Shown: positions 48,429-58,146 of the stretch, one piece after another
Layout: the number at the start of each line of letters is the position of its first letter
How positions within the stretch are numbered: the first letter of the stretch is position 1
DNA from: Caenispirillum salinarum AK4
GTDB lineage: Bacteria; Pseudomonadota; Alphaproteobacteria; Rhodospirillales; Rhodospirillaceae
DNA: 64,000 bases
Reading direction: 5' to 3'
NCBI RefSeq assembly: GCF_000315795.1
Contig: NZ_ANHY01000010.1
Location: 62,001 to 126,000, forward strand
The notes under the pieces: generated by a model
Database searches by the model: none
What the model was told of the DNA's origin: nothing
What the model saw: only the letters and a program-made list of their open reading frames with translations
Program-made: the position numbers and the translations under genes

Positions 48429-51400
48429 CTATTCCGCCACGTCGATGACCAGCAGCAGGTCCTTGGCCTCCACCTGCGAGCCGGCGCCGGCCTCGATCTT
48501 TTCCACCGTGCCCGAGACCTCGGCGTGCAGGCTTGTTTCCATCTTCATGGCCTCCAGCGTCACCAGCAGGTCGCCAGGCGCCACCTTCTGCCCGGCCGAG
48601 ACCGCGACGGTGGACACCAGCCCCGGCATGGGCGCGGCCAAGTGGCCGGGGTTGTTTTCGTCGGCCTTGGGCCGGGCGGTGGCATCGCCCTTTCCAGCCT
48701 CCTTCACCCGCACGGTGCGCGGCTGACCGTTCAGTTCGAAGAACACCAGGCGCGAGCCGTCCTCGTGCAGGTCGCCGACGGCCTGGCAGCGGATGACCAG
48801 CGTCTTGCCGGGCTCCAGCGTGACCGACACCTCCTGCCCCGGCTGCATGCCGTAGAAGAACACTTCCGTCGGCAGCACGCTGGTATCGCCGAACTCTTCC
48901 CGATGGGCGGCGAAGGTTTCATAGACCTGCGGGTACATCAGGCGCGAGGCCAGGTCGGCCTCCGTCGCGCCCTCTTCCAGCTTGGCGCGCTCGGCGTCCA
49001 GGTCGCCGGGCGGAAGCTCCGCACCCGGTCGGTCGTGGCGCGGGGCCTCGTCCTTCAGGACCTTTTTCTGAAGCTCCTTGGGGAAGCCGCCCGGCGGGTG
49101 GCCCAGGTCGCCGCGGAACAGCGAGATCACGCTGTCGGGGAAGCTGATGTCCTTCTCGGGGCTGAGCACGTCCTCGCGCGTCAGACCGCCGGTGACCATG
49201 GTCAGCGCCATGTCGCCGACGACCTTGGAGGTGGGCGTGACCTTCACGATGTCGCCGAACATCTCGTTGACCTCGGCATAGGCGCGGGAGACCTCGGGCC
49301 AGCGGTCGTCGCCGATGCCAAGCGACCGCGCCTGTTCGCGCAGGTTGGTGTACTGGCCGCCCGGCATCTCGTGCCGGTAGACGTCGGACGTGCCCGACCG
49401 GATGTCGCTCTCGAACGGCCAGTAGAGGCGGCGCGCCTGCTCCCAGTAGGTGCTCATCTGGCGCAGCACGGGCGCCGGCAGGCCGGTGTCGCGCGTCTGC
49501 CCCCGGAAGCAGGCGGCCAGCGAGCCCAGGTTTGGCTGGCTGGTCAGGCCCGACATGCTGTCGATGGCGGCATCCAGCGCATCCACCCCGGCCTCCGCCG
49601 CCGCCAGCAGCGACGCCGCGCCAAAGCCCGAGGTATCGTGCATGTGGAAGTGGATGGGGATGCCGACCTCTTCCTTCAGCGTCGACACCAGCTTGCGCGC
49701 GGCGAAGGGCTTGCAGACGCCGGCCATGTCCTTGATGCCCAGGACATGGGCGCCCATGCGCTCCAGTTCCTTGGCGATGTCGACGTAGTATTTCAGGTCG
49801 TACTTGTGGCGGGCGGGGTCGTCGATGTCGCCGGTGTAGCAGACGGCGGCCTCGCAGATCTTGCCCGTTTCGCGCACCGCATCCATGGCGACGCCCATGT
49901 TCTCCGTCCAGTTCAGGCTGTCGAAGACGCGGAAGACGTCGATGCCGTTGTCCGCCGCCTGATGGACGAAGTGCCGCACCACGTTGTCGGGATAGTTGGT
50001 GTAGCCGACGGCATTGGAGGCGCGCAGCAGCATCTGCAGCAGGATATTGGGCACCAGCCGGCGGATTTCCCGCAGGCGCTCCCACGGGTCTTCCTGAAGG
50101 AAGCGCATGGAGACGTCAAACGTCGCCCCGCCCCAGCATTCCAGGCTGAACAGTTGCGGCAGGCCGCGCGCGTAAAGGGGGGCGGCGTCCATCATCTCGA
50201 AGCTGCGCATGCGCGTCGCCAGAAGGGACTGGTGGGCGTCGCGCAAGGTGGTGTCGGTGACCAGCAGGCGGGTTTCCGCCTTCATCCACTCCGCGAATTT
50301 CTCCGGCCCCAGCTCATCAAGCAGCTGCTTGGTGCCGGCGGGCGGCTCCTGCGGCAGGTCTGGGCCGGGCACCGGCGCGTGGGGTTGCGGCGGGATGGTG
50401 TCGGGCAGCTTGCGGCCCTTCATCTCGGTGTTGCCGTTGACGATCACCTCGCCGATGAACTTGAGCAGCTTGGTCGCGCGGTCGCGGCGGGCGGGATGCT
50501 CCAGAAGCTCGGGCGTCTCGTCGATGAAGCGCGTCGTCACCTCGCCGGCCAGGAAGGTCGGGTGCATGACCACCGCTTCCAGGAACGGCAGGTTGGTCGC
50601 CACGCCCCGGATGCGGAACTCCCGCAGCGCGCGGTCCATGCGCTTGGCGGCCTCCACCGGCGTCGGTCCCCAGGCGGTGACCTTCTCCAGCAGGCTGTCG
50701 TAATACCGGGTGATGACGGCACCGGAGTAGGCCGTGCCGCCGTCCAGCCGGATGCCGAAGCCCGTCGCCCCGCGATAGGCGGTGATGCGGCCGTAGTCGG
50801 GGATGAAGTTCTGGTCCGGGTCCTCGGTCGTCACGCGACACTGGAGCGCATGGCCGTTCAGGCGGATGCCGTCCTGCGCCGGCACGCCGCTGTCCTCGAC
50901 TTCACCAATGCGGGCGCCTTGCGCGATGAGGATCTGGGCCTTGACGATGTCGATGCCGGTGACCTGCTCGGTCACTGTGTGCTCCACCTGGACGCGCGGG
51001 TTGACCTCGATGAAGTAGAAGGCGCCGGTGTCGGCGTCCATCAGGAACTCCACCGTGCCGGCGCCGGAGTAGCCGCAATGCTGCACCAGCCGCAGGCCGG
51101 CGGCGCACAGGTCCTGCCGCTGGTCGGGCGACAGGTAGGGCGCGGGCGCGCGCTCCACCACCTTCTGATTGCGGCGCTGGACGGAGCAATCGCGCTCGAA
51201 CAGGTGGACGATGGTGCCGTGGGTGTCGCCCAGCACCTGCACCTCCACATGGCGCGCGCGGCGGACGAGCTTTTCCAGGTACACCTCGTCGTTGCCGAAG
51301 GCCGCCTTGGCCTCGCGCTTGGCCTCGGTGACGCGGCGGGGAAGCTCATCCGCGCTTTCCACCACGCGCATGCCGCGGCCGCCGCCGCCCCAACTGGCCT

Positions 51401-51902
51401 TGAGCATGAGCGGGTAGCCGACGGCCTCGGCCAGCTTGGCGCATTCGTCCATGTCGTCGGGCAGCGCGGGCGTGGCGGGGACGACGGGGACGCCGGCCTC
51501 TTCCGCCAGGGTGCGGGCGGAAACCTTGTTGCCCAGTCGGCGCATGACGTCCGGGTCGGGCCCGATGAAGGTGATGCCCGCGGCCGCACAAGCCTCGGCG
51601 AAGTCGGGATTCTCCGACAGGAAGCCGTAGCCGGGATGGATTGCGTCCACCTTGGCTTCCTTGGCGATGCGCAGGATGTCGTCGATGTCCAGATAGGCCA
51701 GCACGGGCCCCTTGCCCTCGCCCACCAGATAGCTTTCGTCGGCCTTGAAGCGGTGCAGGCCCAGGCGGTCCTCATGGGCATAGATGGCGACGGTGCCGAT
51801 GCCAAGTTCGGTGGCGGCGCGGAAGACGCGGATGGCGATCTCGCCGCGGTTGGCGACCAGCAGGCGCTTGAAGGGCCGGCGTGCGGCGGAAGCGTCGGTC
51901 AT
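48429..51902 (-). CDS. pyc: Pyruvate carboxylase
   Basis: 1157 aa, single-chain biotin enzyme that carboxylates pyruvate to oxaloacetate, replenishing the TCA cycle. Order: biotin carboxylase (KRLLVANRGEIAIRVFRA at the N terminus, ATP loop KASWGGGGRGMRV, FIEVNPRVQVEHTVTEQ), carboxyltransferase (DTTLRDAHQSLLATRMR, metal site HMHDTSGFG), allosteric/tetramerisation linker, and a C-terminal biotinyl domain with the biotin lysine in LEAMKMETSLHAE. Length matches the usual 1150. ATG at 51902; the frame upstream to 52100 is shadow. Divergent from a two-component pair across 166 bases. Sits near the RuBisCO operon, another CO2-fixing function. Confidence 0.96.
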   Translation of the reverse strand: MTDASAARRPFKRLLVANRGEIAIRVFRAATELGIGTVAIYAHEDRLGLHRFKADESYLVGEGKGPVLAYLDIDDILRIAKEAKVDAIHPGYGFLSENPDFAEACAAAGITFIGPDPDVMRRLGNKVSARTLAEEAGVPVVPATPALPDDMDECAKLAEAVGYPLMLKASWGGGGRGMRVVESADELPRRVTEAKREAKAAFGNDEVYLEKLVRRARHVEVQVLGDTHGTIVHLFERDCSVQRRNQKVVERAPAPYLSPDQRQDLCAAGLRLVQHCGYSGAGTVEFLMDADTGAFYFIEVNPRVQVEHTVTEQVTGIDIVKAQILIAQGARIGEVEDSGVPAQDGIRLNGHALQCRVTTEDPDQNFIPDYGRITAYRGATGFGIRLDGGTAYSGAVITRYYDSLLEKVTAWGPTPVEAAKRMDRALREFRIRGVATNLPFLEAVVMHPTFLAGEVTTRFIDETPELLEHPARRDRATKLLKFIGEVIVNGNTEMKGRKLPDTIPPQPHAPVPGPDLPQEPPAGTKQLLDELGPEKFAEWMKAETRLLVTDTTLRDAHQSLLATRMRSFEMMDAAPLYARGLPQLFSLECWGGATFDVSMRFLQEDPWERLREIRRLVPNILLQMLLRASNAVGYTNYPDNVVRHFVHQAADNGIDVFRVFDSLNWTENMGVAMDAVRETGKICEAAVCYTGDIDDPARHKYDLKYYVDIAKELERMGAHVLGIKDMAGVCKPFAARKLVSTLKEEVGIPIHFHMHDTSGFGAASLLAAAEAGVDALDAAIDSMSGLTSQPNLGSLAACFRGQTRDTGLPAPVLRQMSTYWEQARRLYWPFESDIRSGTSDVYRHEMPGGQYTNLREQARSLGIGDDRWPEVSRAYAEVNEMFGDIVKVTPTSKVVGDMALTMVTGGLTREDVLSPEKDISFPDSVISLFRGDLGHPPGGFPKELQKKVLKDEAPRHDRPGAELPPGDLDAERAKLEEGATEADLASRLMYPQVYETFAAHREEFGDTSVLPTEVFFYGMQPGQEVSVTLEPGKTLVIRCQAVGDLHEDGSRLVFFELNGQPRTVRVKEAGKGDATARPKADENNPGHLAAPMPGLVSTVAVSAGQKVAPGDLLVTLEAMKMETSLHAEVSGTVEKIEAGAGSQVEAKDLLLVIDVAE

Positions 51903-52068
51903 GAAGCGTCGGTCCTTGCGTCTGGGGTGGGGACGGACGGCACGGCGGGACACCGCGCCACCGTCGTTCGATTGTCGGGCTTTGTAGCACATCTGGCCCC
52001 GTCCCGGCTGCGTCAAGTGGCGCCTGCGACCAAGGGCGGACCGCCTCTGGCTCCAAAGGCGCACGACC

Positions 52069-54072
52069 ATGACAAAATTCCGGGTTCCTCTCGCGCTCAT
52101 GAAGAGTCACACTGCGTCGCGGGAAAGGTGTGGGGGAAGCGAACAGGTGAACAGGCGCGGCACCCGTTTTCATCTCGGGGCCGAACGACGCTGGCTCATG
52201 CTGCTGGTCGCGGCGGTGCTGGCGCCACTGGCGGCCTTCCAGGCGCTGCACATGAGCGAGCAGCGGGCGATTCTGGAATCGCACGAACACGTCTCGCTCG
52301 ACGGCATCGCCCGCCACATCGGCGACCGGCTGGAGCTGGAGCTGACCACCGCCGCGCGCCTGCTGGAAAGCCTGTCCACCCTGCCGCAGCTGTCCACCCC
52401 CTATGCCGAGGGCTGCACCAGCGCCCTGGTCGGCATCCATGCGGGCCAGCCGCATTACACCAACTTCTCCGTCGTCGACGCCACGCGCCACGTCGTGTGC
52501 AGTTCCGGCCCCCTGCCCGAGCCGGTGGACGTCAGCGGATCGGCGAACATTCAGGCCGCCTTCGCCACCGGCGGGCTGGGGCTGAGCGACTTCAAGATGG
52601 GCCTGCTGACCGGGAAGCCGGTCATCGTCCTGTCCCACCCCCTGTTCGGCCCGCGCAAGGATGCGGCCGGCCTGGACCCGGCGGTGGAGGCCGTGCTGAC
52701 GCCAGGGCCGGTGATCGGCACGCTGAACACCGGCCTCAGCCTGGACTGGCTGCAGCACGTTCTGGAACGTCGCCCCCTGCCCGAGGGCGCGCGGGTGACG
52801 GTCATGGCGCGCGACGGACTCGTGCTGGCGTCATCGGACCCCGAGCGACCGCCGGGCTTTCGCGTCTCGCTGGCGGACCTGCGGCTTGCCAACACCGCCC
52901 TCGCCCTCAAGACCCACCCCAGCCCGGACCATGAAGCCGCAGGGCACCGTGGCGAGGATTTCCTGTCGGTGCACCGGGTCGGCGGCCTGCCCAGCGGCGC
53001 CATGGTGACGGTGGAACGCTCCGCCGCCGCCGCGCTCGGCTCGGTCGACCGGCTGGCACAGTGGTGGCTGCTGGCCTTCGCCGTGCTGGCGGCGGCATCG
53101 CTCGGGACCGTCTACCTGATCGTCAACCACCTGGTGCTCAAGCGCCTGGACCACCTGTCGGACATCGCGCGCGGCTACGCGCGCGGCAACTACGACGGTC
53201 AGGCGGATGTCTGGGGCGACAACAGCGGCCTGTCGGCGCTCGGCCGCGACCTGGACGGCATGGCCGCCGACCTGGGCACGCGCGAGCGGTCCCTGCGCAA
53301 CGCGCTGGAAGACATGACCCGGGCGCGGGCCGAGACGGCGCGCTTCGCCTACATCGCCGCCCATGACCTGCAGGAGCCCCTGCGCGCCATCGGCGGCTTC
53401 ACGCGCCTTCTGGAAAAGCGCCTCGGCCCCATCGTGGCGGAGGACGAGACGGCGCAGGGCTACATGGGCCGGATTGTCGCCGCCGCCGAGCGCATGCGGA
53501 TCATGTTCAAGGAACTGATGGACTACGCGGTGATGGACAGCGGTGAACGCCGCCGCGAGTCCGTGGACATGGAAACCATCGCCCGCCGCGCCGCCAGGCA
53601 CCATCCCGACGCCGACATCCGCATCGGGCGGCTTCCCGTGGTGGCGGGCGATCGGCGCCAGTTGCAGCGGCTGATGGACCAGTTGATGGAGAACGCCGCC
53701 ACCCACGGCCGCGAGGCCGATGACGGAAAGCCGCCGATGATCGCTGTTTCCGCCCTGCGCCGCGGCGCGGCGTGGGAAATCTCGGTGCGGGACGATGGGC
53801 CGGGCATTCCGCCACGCGACAGGGAAAGCGTTTTCCACCTGTTCAAGACGTTGAAAGGACGCGATAATTCCCCCGCCGGCAGCGGCGTCGGCCTGCCCAT
53901 GGCCCGCCGCATCGCCGAGTTGCACGGCGGCCGCATGTGGATCTCCGCCGACACCGAACGGGGCTGCGACGTCCGTTTCACCCTGTGCGCCCGCCCACCC
54001 GCAGACGGCTCCGCCCCCGGCAGCGGCGCCGAGGCGGGTTCGACCTCTCAAGACGGAGTTGCCGCCGCATGA
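52069..54072 (+). CDS. Membrane sensor histidine kinase, phytochrome-kinase type
   Basis: 667 aa. Two membrane helices (MLLVAAVLAPLAAFQALHM at about residue 44 and WWLLAFAVLAAASLGTVYLI near 340) enclose a periplasmic sensor of about 270 residues with dCache-like features (VVDATRHVVCSSGPLP, MARDGLVLASSDPERP). A HAMP-like segment (DHLSDIARGYARGNYDG) and a coiled region precede the DHp: IAAHDLQEPLRAIGGF with His432, typical of bacteriophytochrome-class kinases. The N box is LMDQLMENAATHG and the ATP lid is SVRDDGPGIPP. Start ATG 52069 with AAAGG upstream. Stop overlaps the response regulator start as ATGA. Confidence 0.88.
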   Translation: MTKFRVPLALMKSHTASRERCGGSEQVNRRGTRFHLGAERRWLMLLVAAVLAPLAAFQALHMSEQRAILESHEHVSLDGIARHIGDRLELELTTAARLLESLSTLPQLSTPYAEGCTSALVGIHAGQPHYTNFSVVDATRHVVCSSGPLPEPVDVSGSANIQAAFATGGLGLSDFKMGLLTGKPVIVLSHPLFGPRKDAAGLDPAVEAVLTPGPVIGTLNTGLSLDWLQHVLERRPLPEGARVTVMARDGLVLASSDPERPPGFRVSLADLRLANTALALKTHPSPDHEAAGHRGEDFLSVHRVGGLPSGAMVTVERSAAAALGSVDRLAQWWLLAFAVLAAASLGTVYLIVNHLVLKRLDHLSDIARGYARGNYDGQADVWGDNSGLSALGRDLDGMAADLGTRERSLRNALEDMTRARAETARFAYIAAHDLQEPLRAIGGFTRLLEKRLGPIVAEDETAQGYMGRIVAAAERMRIMFKELMDYAVMDSGERRRESVDMETIARRAARHHPDADIRIGRLPVVAGDRRQLQRLMDQLMENAATHGREADDGKPPMIAVSALRRGAAWEISVRDDGPGIPPRDRESVFHLFKTLKGRDNSPAGSGVGLPMARRIAELHGGRMWISADTERGCDVRFTLCARPPADGSAPGSGAEAGSTSQDGVAAA

Positions 54073-54491
54073 ACGCCCAGCCCCTGTTCCTTCTGGTCGA
54101 GGACAACCGGGACGATGCCGAATTGACCCGCGAGGCCCTGAAGGAAGCCGATCCGAGGGTGACCCTGGAATGGGCGCGCGACGGCGAGGAGTGTCTGGAA
54201 TACCTGCGCGGCGACAAGCCCGAGCCCGACCTGATCCTGCTGGACCTGAACATGCCGCGCATGGACGGGCGAGAAGCCCTGCGCGAGATCAAGGGTAACG
54301 AGGCGTGGCGCCACATCCCGGTGGTCATTCTGACCACGTCGGAGGCCGAGGCGGACGTGATGGAAAGCTACCGGCACTTCGCCAATGCCTACATGGTCAA
54401 GCCCATCACCATCGACGACCTGATCGACATCATGACGCAGCTGTCCACCTTCTGGCTCAACAGCTTCCTCCGCCGCCCGGCCGCCATCTGA
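54069..54491 (+). CDS. Single-domain response regulator, Rcp1-like
   Basis: 140 aa, receiver domain only. Acidic pocket LLVEDNRDDAEL, phosphoacceptor Asp59 in LILLDLNMPRMDG, Thr in VVILTTSEAEAD and Lys in NAYMVKPITIDDL. The long loop after the first helix and the HxPVVILTTS pattern match the Rcp1 family that partners with phytochrome-type kinases. No output domain, so it passes the signal on by protein contact or phosphotransfer. Translationally coupled to the kinase by a 4-base overlap. Confidence 0.93.
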   Translation: MNAQPLFLLVEDNRDDAELTREALKEADPRVTLEWARDGEECLEYLRGDKPEPDLILLDLNMPRMDGREALREIKGNEAWRHIPVVILTTSEAEADVMESYRHFANAYMVKPITIDDLIDIMTQLSTFWLNSFLRRPAAI

Positions 54492-54504
54492 CGCAAGCCC
54501 CGCC

Positions 54505-56838
54505 TCAGCGCGTCAGCGCCGCGAACAGCGTCGGCAGTTTTTCGGGCAGGCGCTGGACGTGGTCCACCACCGTATAGGCGTTGCCGCCGAAGATGCGGGC
54601 GACGTACTGGTCGGCTGCGGGGTCCAGGCTGAGGCAGTAGGGCGCGACCCCCAGCGCCCGCAGGTCCTCCGACGCCTTGCGGGCGTCGTGGCGCAGGTAT
54701 TGCGGGTCGCGCTCGTCGATGTCGGCGGGCTCGCCGTCCGTCAGCACCAGCAGCAGCTTGTGCTTTTCCGGGCGGCGGCGCAGGTGCTCGCCGGCATGGC
54801 GCATGGCGGCACCCATGCGGGTGGAGAGCCCCCCGCGCATCCCTGCGAGCCGGCTCTTGGCCTCGACCTCGAAGGACTGGTCGAAATCCTTGAAGCGGGT
54901 GTAGCGCACATCGTGCCGGCCGTCGGAGGCGAAGCCGTGGATGGCGAAGGGGTCGCCGATGCCCTCCACCGCCGTCGCCACAAGAGCGCAGGCCTCGCGC
55001 GTCAGGTCCAGCACCGTGCGGCCGTCTTCGCCCTCGCCCTGCCCTTCTCCGCGCACCCGGTCGTTGGTGGATTCCGACAGGTCCAGCAGCACCAGCGCGC
55101 ACAGGTCGCGGCGGTTGATGACCCAGCGCTGGGTGATGCGCGGATCGGGATCGCGGCCGAGCCGCAGCATCACCATGGCATCCACGGCGGCGTTGATGTC
55201 GAGATCATCCCCGTCCTCCAGCCGGCGCTGGCGCACGATTCCCTGGGGCCGCAGGCGGTCGACGATCTGGCGGATGCGGTGGGTCACCCCCTTGTGCGCC
55301 GTCAACACGGCGTCGATGGTCGCCGGGTCGCCACGCGGCTGGCGGCGTTCGTACACCGTCGTCCAGTTGGGCCGGTAGAGCTGCACCTGGTAGTCCCATT
55401 CCGGGTAGTGCACCGGGTCGGAGACGGGCTCGCGGCCCTCCCGCTCGTTCCACGAGACGCCGTCGTCCTCGTAGGGGTACAGCTCGCCGTCGAGCGTCCA
55501 GATTTCCTGGGCGTCGTCGCCGGCGGTTTCGGTGTCCACCTCGTTGATGAACTCCATCAGCCCGACGCGCCGCCGCACCTGCTCCGGCCGCTCGGGCATC
55601 CAGGCGGTTGCGTCCCGCCAATCCACGGCGTCGGTGGCCCAGAGGAACCGGTTGTCGTCGCGATACGGAATGCGCAGGGTCTCCAGGATGCGCAGCGACG
55701 GCAGGGCCTTGCGCGCGGTCAGCAGGTCGAACAGCGCCACCGCCAACTCTTGCGACAGATCCGGCGTCTGAACCCCGGCGGCGTGGAAGCGGGCGGCGAT
55801 GGCGTCCACCTCCGCATCGTCCGTGCGCGCCTCCGGGTCGAGCAGCGCCGCCGCCAGGCGCTCCAGCAGCGGCATGGTCTCGTGATCCGGGAGCGGGATG
55901 CCGGCGTCGGGCATGAGCGACAGCCACAGGCGCCGCAGGCCCGGAAACTCGCGTGCCGCCGCCGCCTCCACCCGCGCGTCCTCGAAAAAACCGACCAGGA
56001 ACCGCGCCGCCGGAGCCAACTCGCGGCCGGGCGGCGGGGCCGGCGTGTGGACGATCTGCGCGGCCATGTGCGCGGCCATGGCGCGGTAGACGTCGATGCC
56101 GGACACGCCGTTCAGGGCATCCACCGCGTCGGGCAGGTGCAGGGCGCGGTCCGCGATGAAGGGGCGGAAGCCGGGCGTATCCGCCGCCGCCGGGCGCAGG
56201 AAGAAGGCGCGTGCCCAGAAGGCCATGAGATAGAAATTCAGCCTGCGCTGGCTGTCGACGAACAGCGTCCCGCGCCGCTCCGCCTGCAAGACCGCCTTGC
56301 TGTCCTCGCTTTGCAGCCCGAAGTAGGCCGCCTGCCGCGTCAGGTCACGGCCGTAGGCCTCCGCGCCGAAGTCCGCCCAGCGGCGCAGGCCGGAAAGGGT
56401 CAGCTTCCCCAGCAGCTCGTTCAGGTTCCCCAGCATGGGCCGCAGCCCGCGCGGCGCCTTGGCGGACAGGCGGTGGAGCAGCGCCAGATAGCCGCGCAGA
56501 AGGTCGGCATCCGCCATGCGCGCCGCCGCCGAGGGCAGCGTGGCGAAGACCAGCGTCAGAACCTCTCCCGACGTCATGGAGGACAGCTTCATGACCGCCG
56601 TCACGCAGTCGGGCACCACGTCCTCGCCGCATTCGCGCGCCACCTGGGGCGTGGCCTCCAGGTAGGTGGCGACGAGGTCCGGCCCGCGCCCCAGGCCGGC
56701 CAAGGCCCGCGCCCCGTCCAGCCAGGCGGCCAGCCCGGCGGGGGAGAAGATGCGCGATGCCTCGTGCACCGTGGCATCCAGGGTGTCCGCCAGGCCAGGG
56801 GCGGCGGCGCGCAGGTCTTCCAGGTCGGCGGCGGTCAT
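54505..56838 (-). CDS. cbbO: CbbO-type VWA protein, RuBisCO activase subunit
   Basis: 777 aa, related to NorD. A long helical N-terminal region (about 1-480) leads to a C-terminal VWA domain with an intact metal site LVLLDLSESTND (DxSxS), the Thr-bearing GGLSTRMGAAMRH and KLLLVLTDGEPADIDERD. CbbO binds RuBisCO and works with the AAA+ ATPase CbbQ to pull inhibitory sugar phosphates from the active site. It lies 16 bases downstream of cbbQ at the end of the cbb unit and converges with the response regulator gene (13-base gap). Confidence is high from sequence plus position. Confidence 0.93.
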   Translation of the reverse strand: MTAADLEDLRAAAPGLADTLDATVHEASRIFSPAGLAAWLDGARALAGLGRGPDLVATYLEATPQVARECGEDVVPDCVTAVMKLSSMTSGEVLTLVFATLPSAAARMADADLLRGYLALLHRLSAKAPRGLRPMLGNLNELLGKLTLSGLRRWADFGAEAYGRDLTRQAAYFGLQSEDSKAVLQAERRGTLFVDSQRRLNFYLMAFWARAFFLRPAAADTPGFRPFIADRALHLPDAVDALNGVSGIDVYRAMAAHMAAQIVHTPAPPPGRELAPAARFLVGFFEDARVEAAAAREFPGLRRLWLSLMPDAGIPLPDHETMPLLERLAAALLDPEARTDDAEVDAIAARFHAAGVQTPDLSQELAVALFDLLTARKALPSLRILETLRIPYRDDNRFLWATDAVDWRDATAWMPERPEQVRRRVGLMEFINEVDTETAGDDAQEIWTLDGELYPYEDDGVSWNEREGREPVSDPVHYPEWDYQVQLYRPNWTTVYERRQPRGDPATIDAVLTAHKGVTHRIRQIVDRLRPQGIVRQRRLEDGDDLDINAAVDAMVMLRLGRDPDPRITQRWVINRRDLCALVLLDLSESTNDRVRGEGQGEGEDGRTVLDLTREACALVATAVEGIGDPFAIHGFASDGRHDVRYTRFKDFDQSFEVEAKSRLAGMRGGLSTRMGAAMRHAGEHLRRRPEKHKLLLVLTDGEPADIDERDPQYLRHDARKASEDLRALGVAPYCLSLDPAADQYVARIFGGNAYTVVDHVQRLPEKLPTLFAALTR

Positions 56839-56854
56839 GACGGGCCTCGCGTTC

Positions 56855-57679
56855 TCAGCCGAAGACGGTGTCGATGGCGGAATCGAGCGTGTCCAGCATG
56901 TCCGGGTCGTCCGTCAGCGGACGCACCAGCGTCATGCGGCAGGCATCCGATGCCGGAATGCCGCGCGTGATGAGCTGCCCGGCGTGGACCAGCAGGCGGG
57001 TCGACATGCCCTCGTCCAGCCCGTGGCCCTTGAGGTTGCGGCTGCGCTGCGCCACCTGGACCAGCTTGCGCGCCACCTCGGCCTCCACCCCCGACTCATG
57101 GGCGACAATCTCCGCCTCCACGTCGGCCGGCGGGTAGTCGAAAACCATGGCCCCGAAGCGCTGCTTGGTGGACTGCTTCAGGTCCTTCATCAGGCTCTGG
57201 TAGCCGGGATTGTAGCTTATGACCATCTGGAAGTCGGGATGCGCCGTCACCTGCTCGCCCCGCTTTTCCAGCGGCAGGACGCGGCGGTGGTCGGTGAGCG
57301 CGTGGATGACGACCATGGTGTCCTGGCGGGCCTCCACCACCTCGTCCAGGTAGCAGATGGCGCCGATGCGGGCGGCGATGGTCAGCGGCCCGTCCTGCCA
57401 ACGGGTGCCGTCGGCATCCAGCAGGAAGCGGCCGACCAGGTCGGATGCCGTCATGTCCTCGTTGCAGGCGACCGTGATAAGCGGCTTGCCCAGCTTCCAG
57501 GCCATGTACTCCACGAACCGCGTCTTGCCGCAGCCGGTGGGACCTTTCAGCATCACCGGCATCCGTGCGGCATAGGCGGCTTCGTAGACATCCGTTTCCG
57601 CATCGACGGCGCGGTAATAGGGTTCCTCCGCCAGCATGTATTGCTGGGTGGTGGCGAGGTCTGTCACGGGGGCGTTCAT
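56855..57679 (-). CDS. cbbQ: CbbQ, AAA+ ATPase of the RuBisCO activase (MoxR/NorQ family)
   Basis: 274 aa. Walker A is KGPTGCGKTRFVEYMA (about residues 45-60), Walker B is AICYLDEVVEARQDT, sensor 1 is FQMVISYNPGYQSL, and the family-specific LVGRFLLDADGTRWQDGPLT and KQRFGAMVFDYPPADVE are present. Hexameric CbbQ with CbbO reactivates inhibited form I RuBisCO. ATG at 57679 matches known CbbQ starts. The frame stays open upstream through cbbS and part of cbbL, which is shadow. 65 bases separate it from cbbS. Confidence 0.95.
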   Translation of the reverse strand: MNAPVTDLATTQQYMLAEEPYYRAVDAETDVYEAAYAARMPVMLKGPTGCGKTRFVEYMAWKLGKPLITVACNEDMTASDLVGRFLLDADGTRWQDGPLTIAARIGAICYLDEVVEARQDTMVVIHALTDHRRVLPLEKRGEQVTAHPDFQMVISYNPGYQSLMKDLKQSTKQRFGAMVFDYPPADVEAEIVAHESGVEAEVARKLVQVAQRSRNLKGHGLDEGMSTRLLVHAGQLITRGIPASDACRMTLVRPLTDDPDMLDTLDSAIDTVFG

Positions 57680-57744
57680 CGCGGACCCTCCTGGTGAACC
57701 GTCTGGGAAGACCGCGCGAAGCCGGAGCCCCGCGCGGCCGCCGC

Positions 57745-58107
57745 TCACGCCTTGATGGGGGCGCGGTGGACCAGCATGTTGGCGCCCTGGCTCTGGCGGA
57801 TGTTGTCGTAGCCGATGAGGCGGACGTGGTTGCCGGGATTGGCCGCCTTGCAAGCCTCGATCTCGGCCAGGATGGCGTTGACGTCGGTCTCGCCGAACAT
57901 GGGCAGCTTCCACATGTACCAGTAGTTGCTGGAGGCGAACTTGGGCTCCGTGTGCTCGATGGCCGGGTTCCAGCCCTTGGCGACGATGTACTCGATCTGC
58001 TTGCGGATCTGCTCTGCCGTCATCGGCGGCAGGTAGGAGAAGGTGCCGAGCTTGCGGCTGGCGGGATCGGACAGGCGGGAGGGGTAATCCTGAACGGCGC
58101 TGGTCAT
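57745..58107 (-). CDS. cbbS: RuBisCO small subunit, form I
   Basis: 120 aa. Family landmarks: [49 protein letters not shown] and [23 protein letters not shown] as the C-terminal strand (given here in part: [13 protein letters not shown]). Forms the L8S8 enzyme with CbbL. Start ATG 58107, 39 bases after the cbbL stop, with a GGAGAC ribosome site. The form IA type small subunit pattern agrees with the large subunit. Confidence 0.96.
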   Translation of the reverse strand: MTSAVQDYPSRLSDPASRKLGTFSYLPPMTAEQIRKQIEYIVAKGWNPAIEHTEPKFASSNYWYMWKLPMFGETDVNAILAEIEACKAANPGNHVRLIGYDNIRQSQGANMLVHRAPIKA

Positions 58108-58146
58108 GGGTGAAGTCTCCGAAACTCTTAGGGGGCTGGAATTGGA

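Noticed and set aside
48525-52934. A 1469-codon open frame antisense to pyruvate carboxylase
   Set aside because: Composition is Ala/Gly/Arg/His-rich without any domain, and it mirrors the codon third-position GC of pyc. It is a shadow frame in GC-rich DNA.
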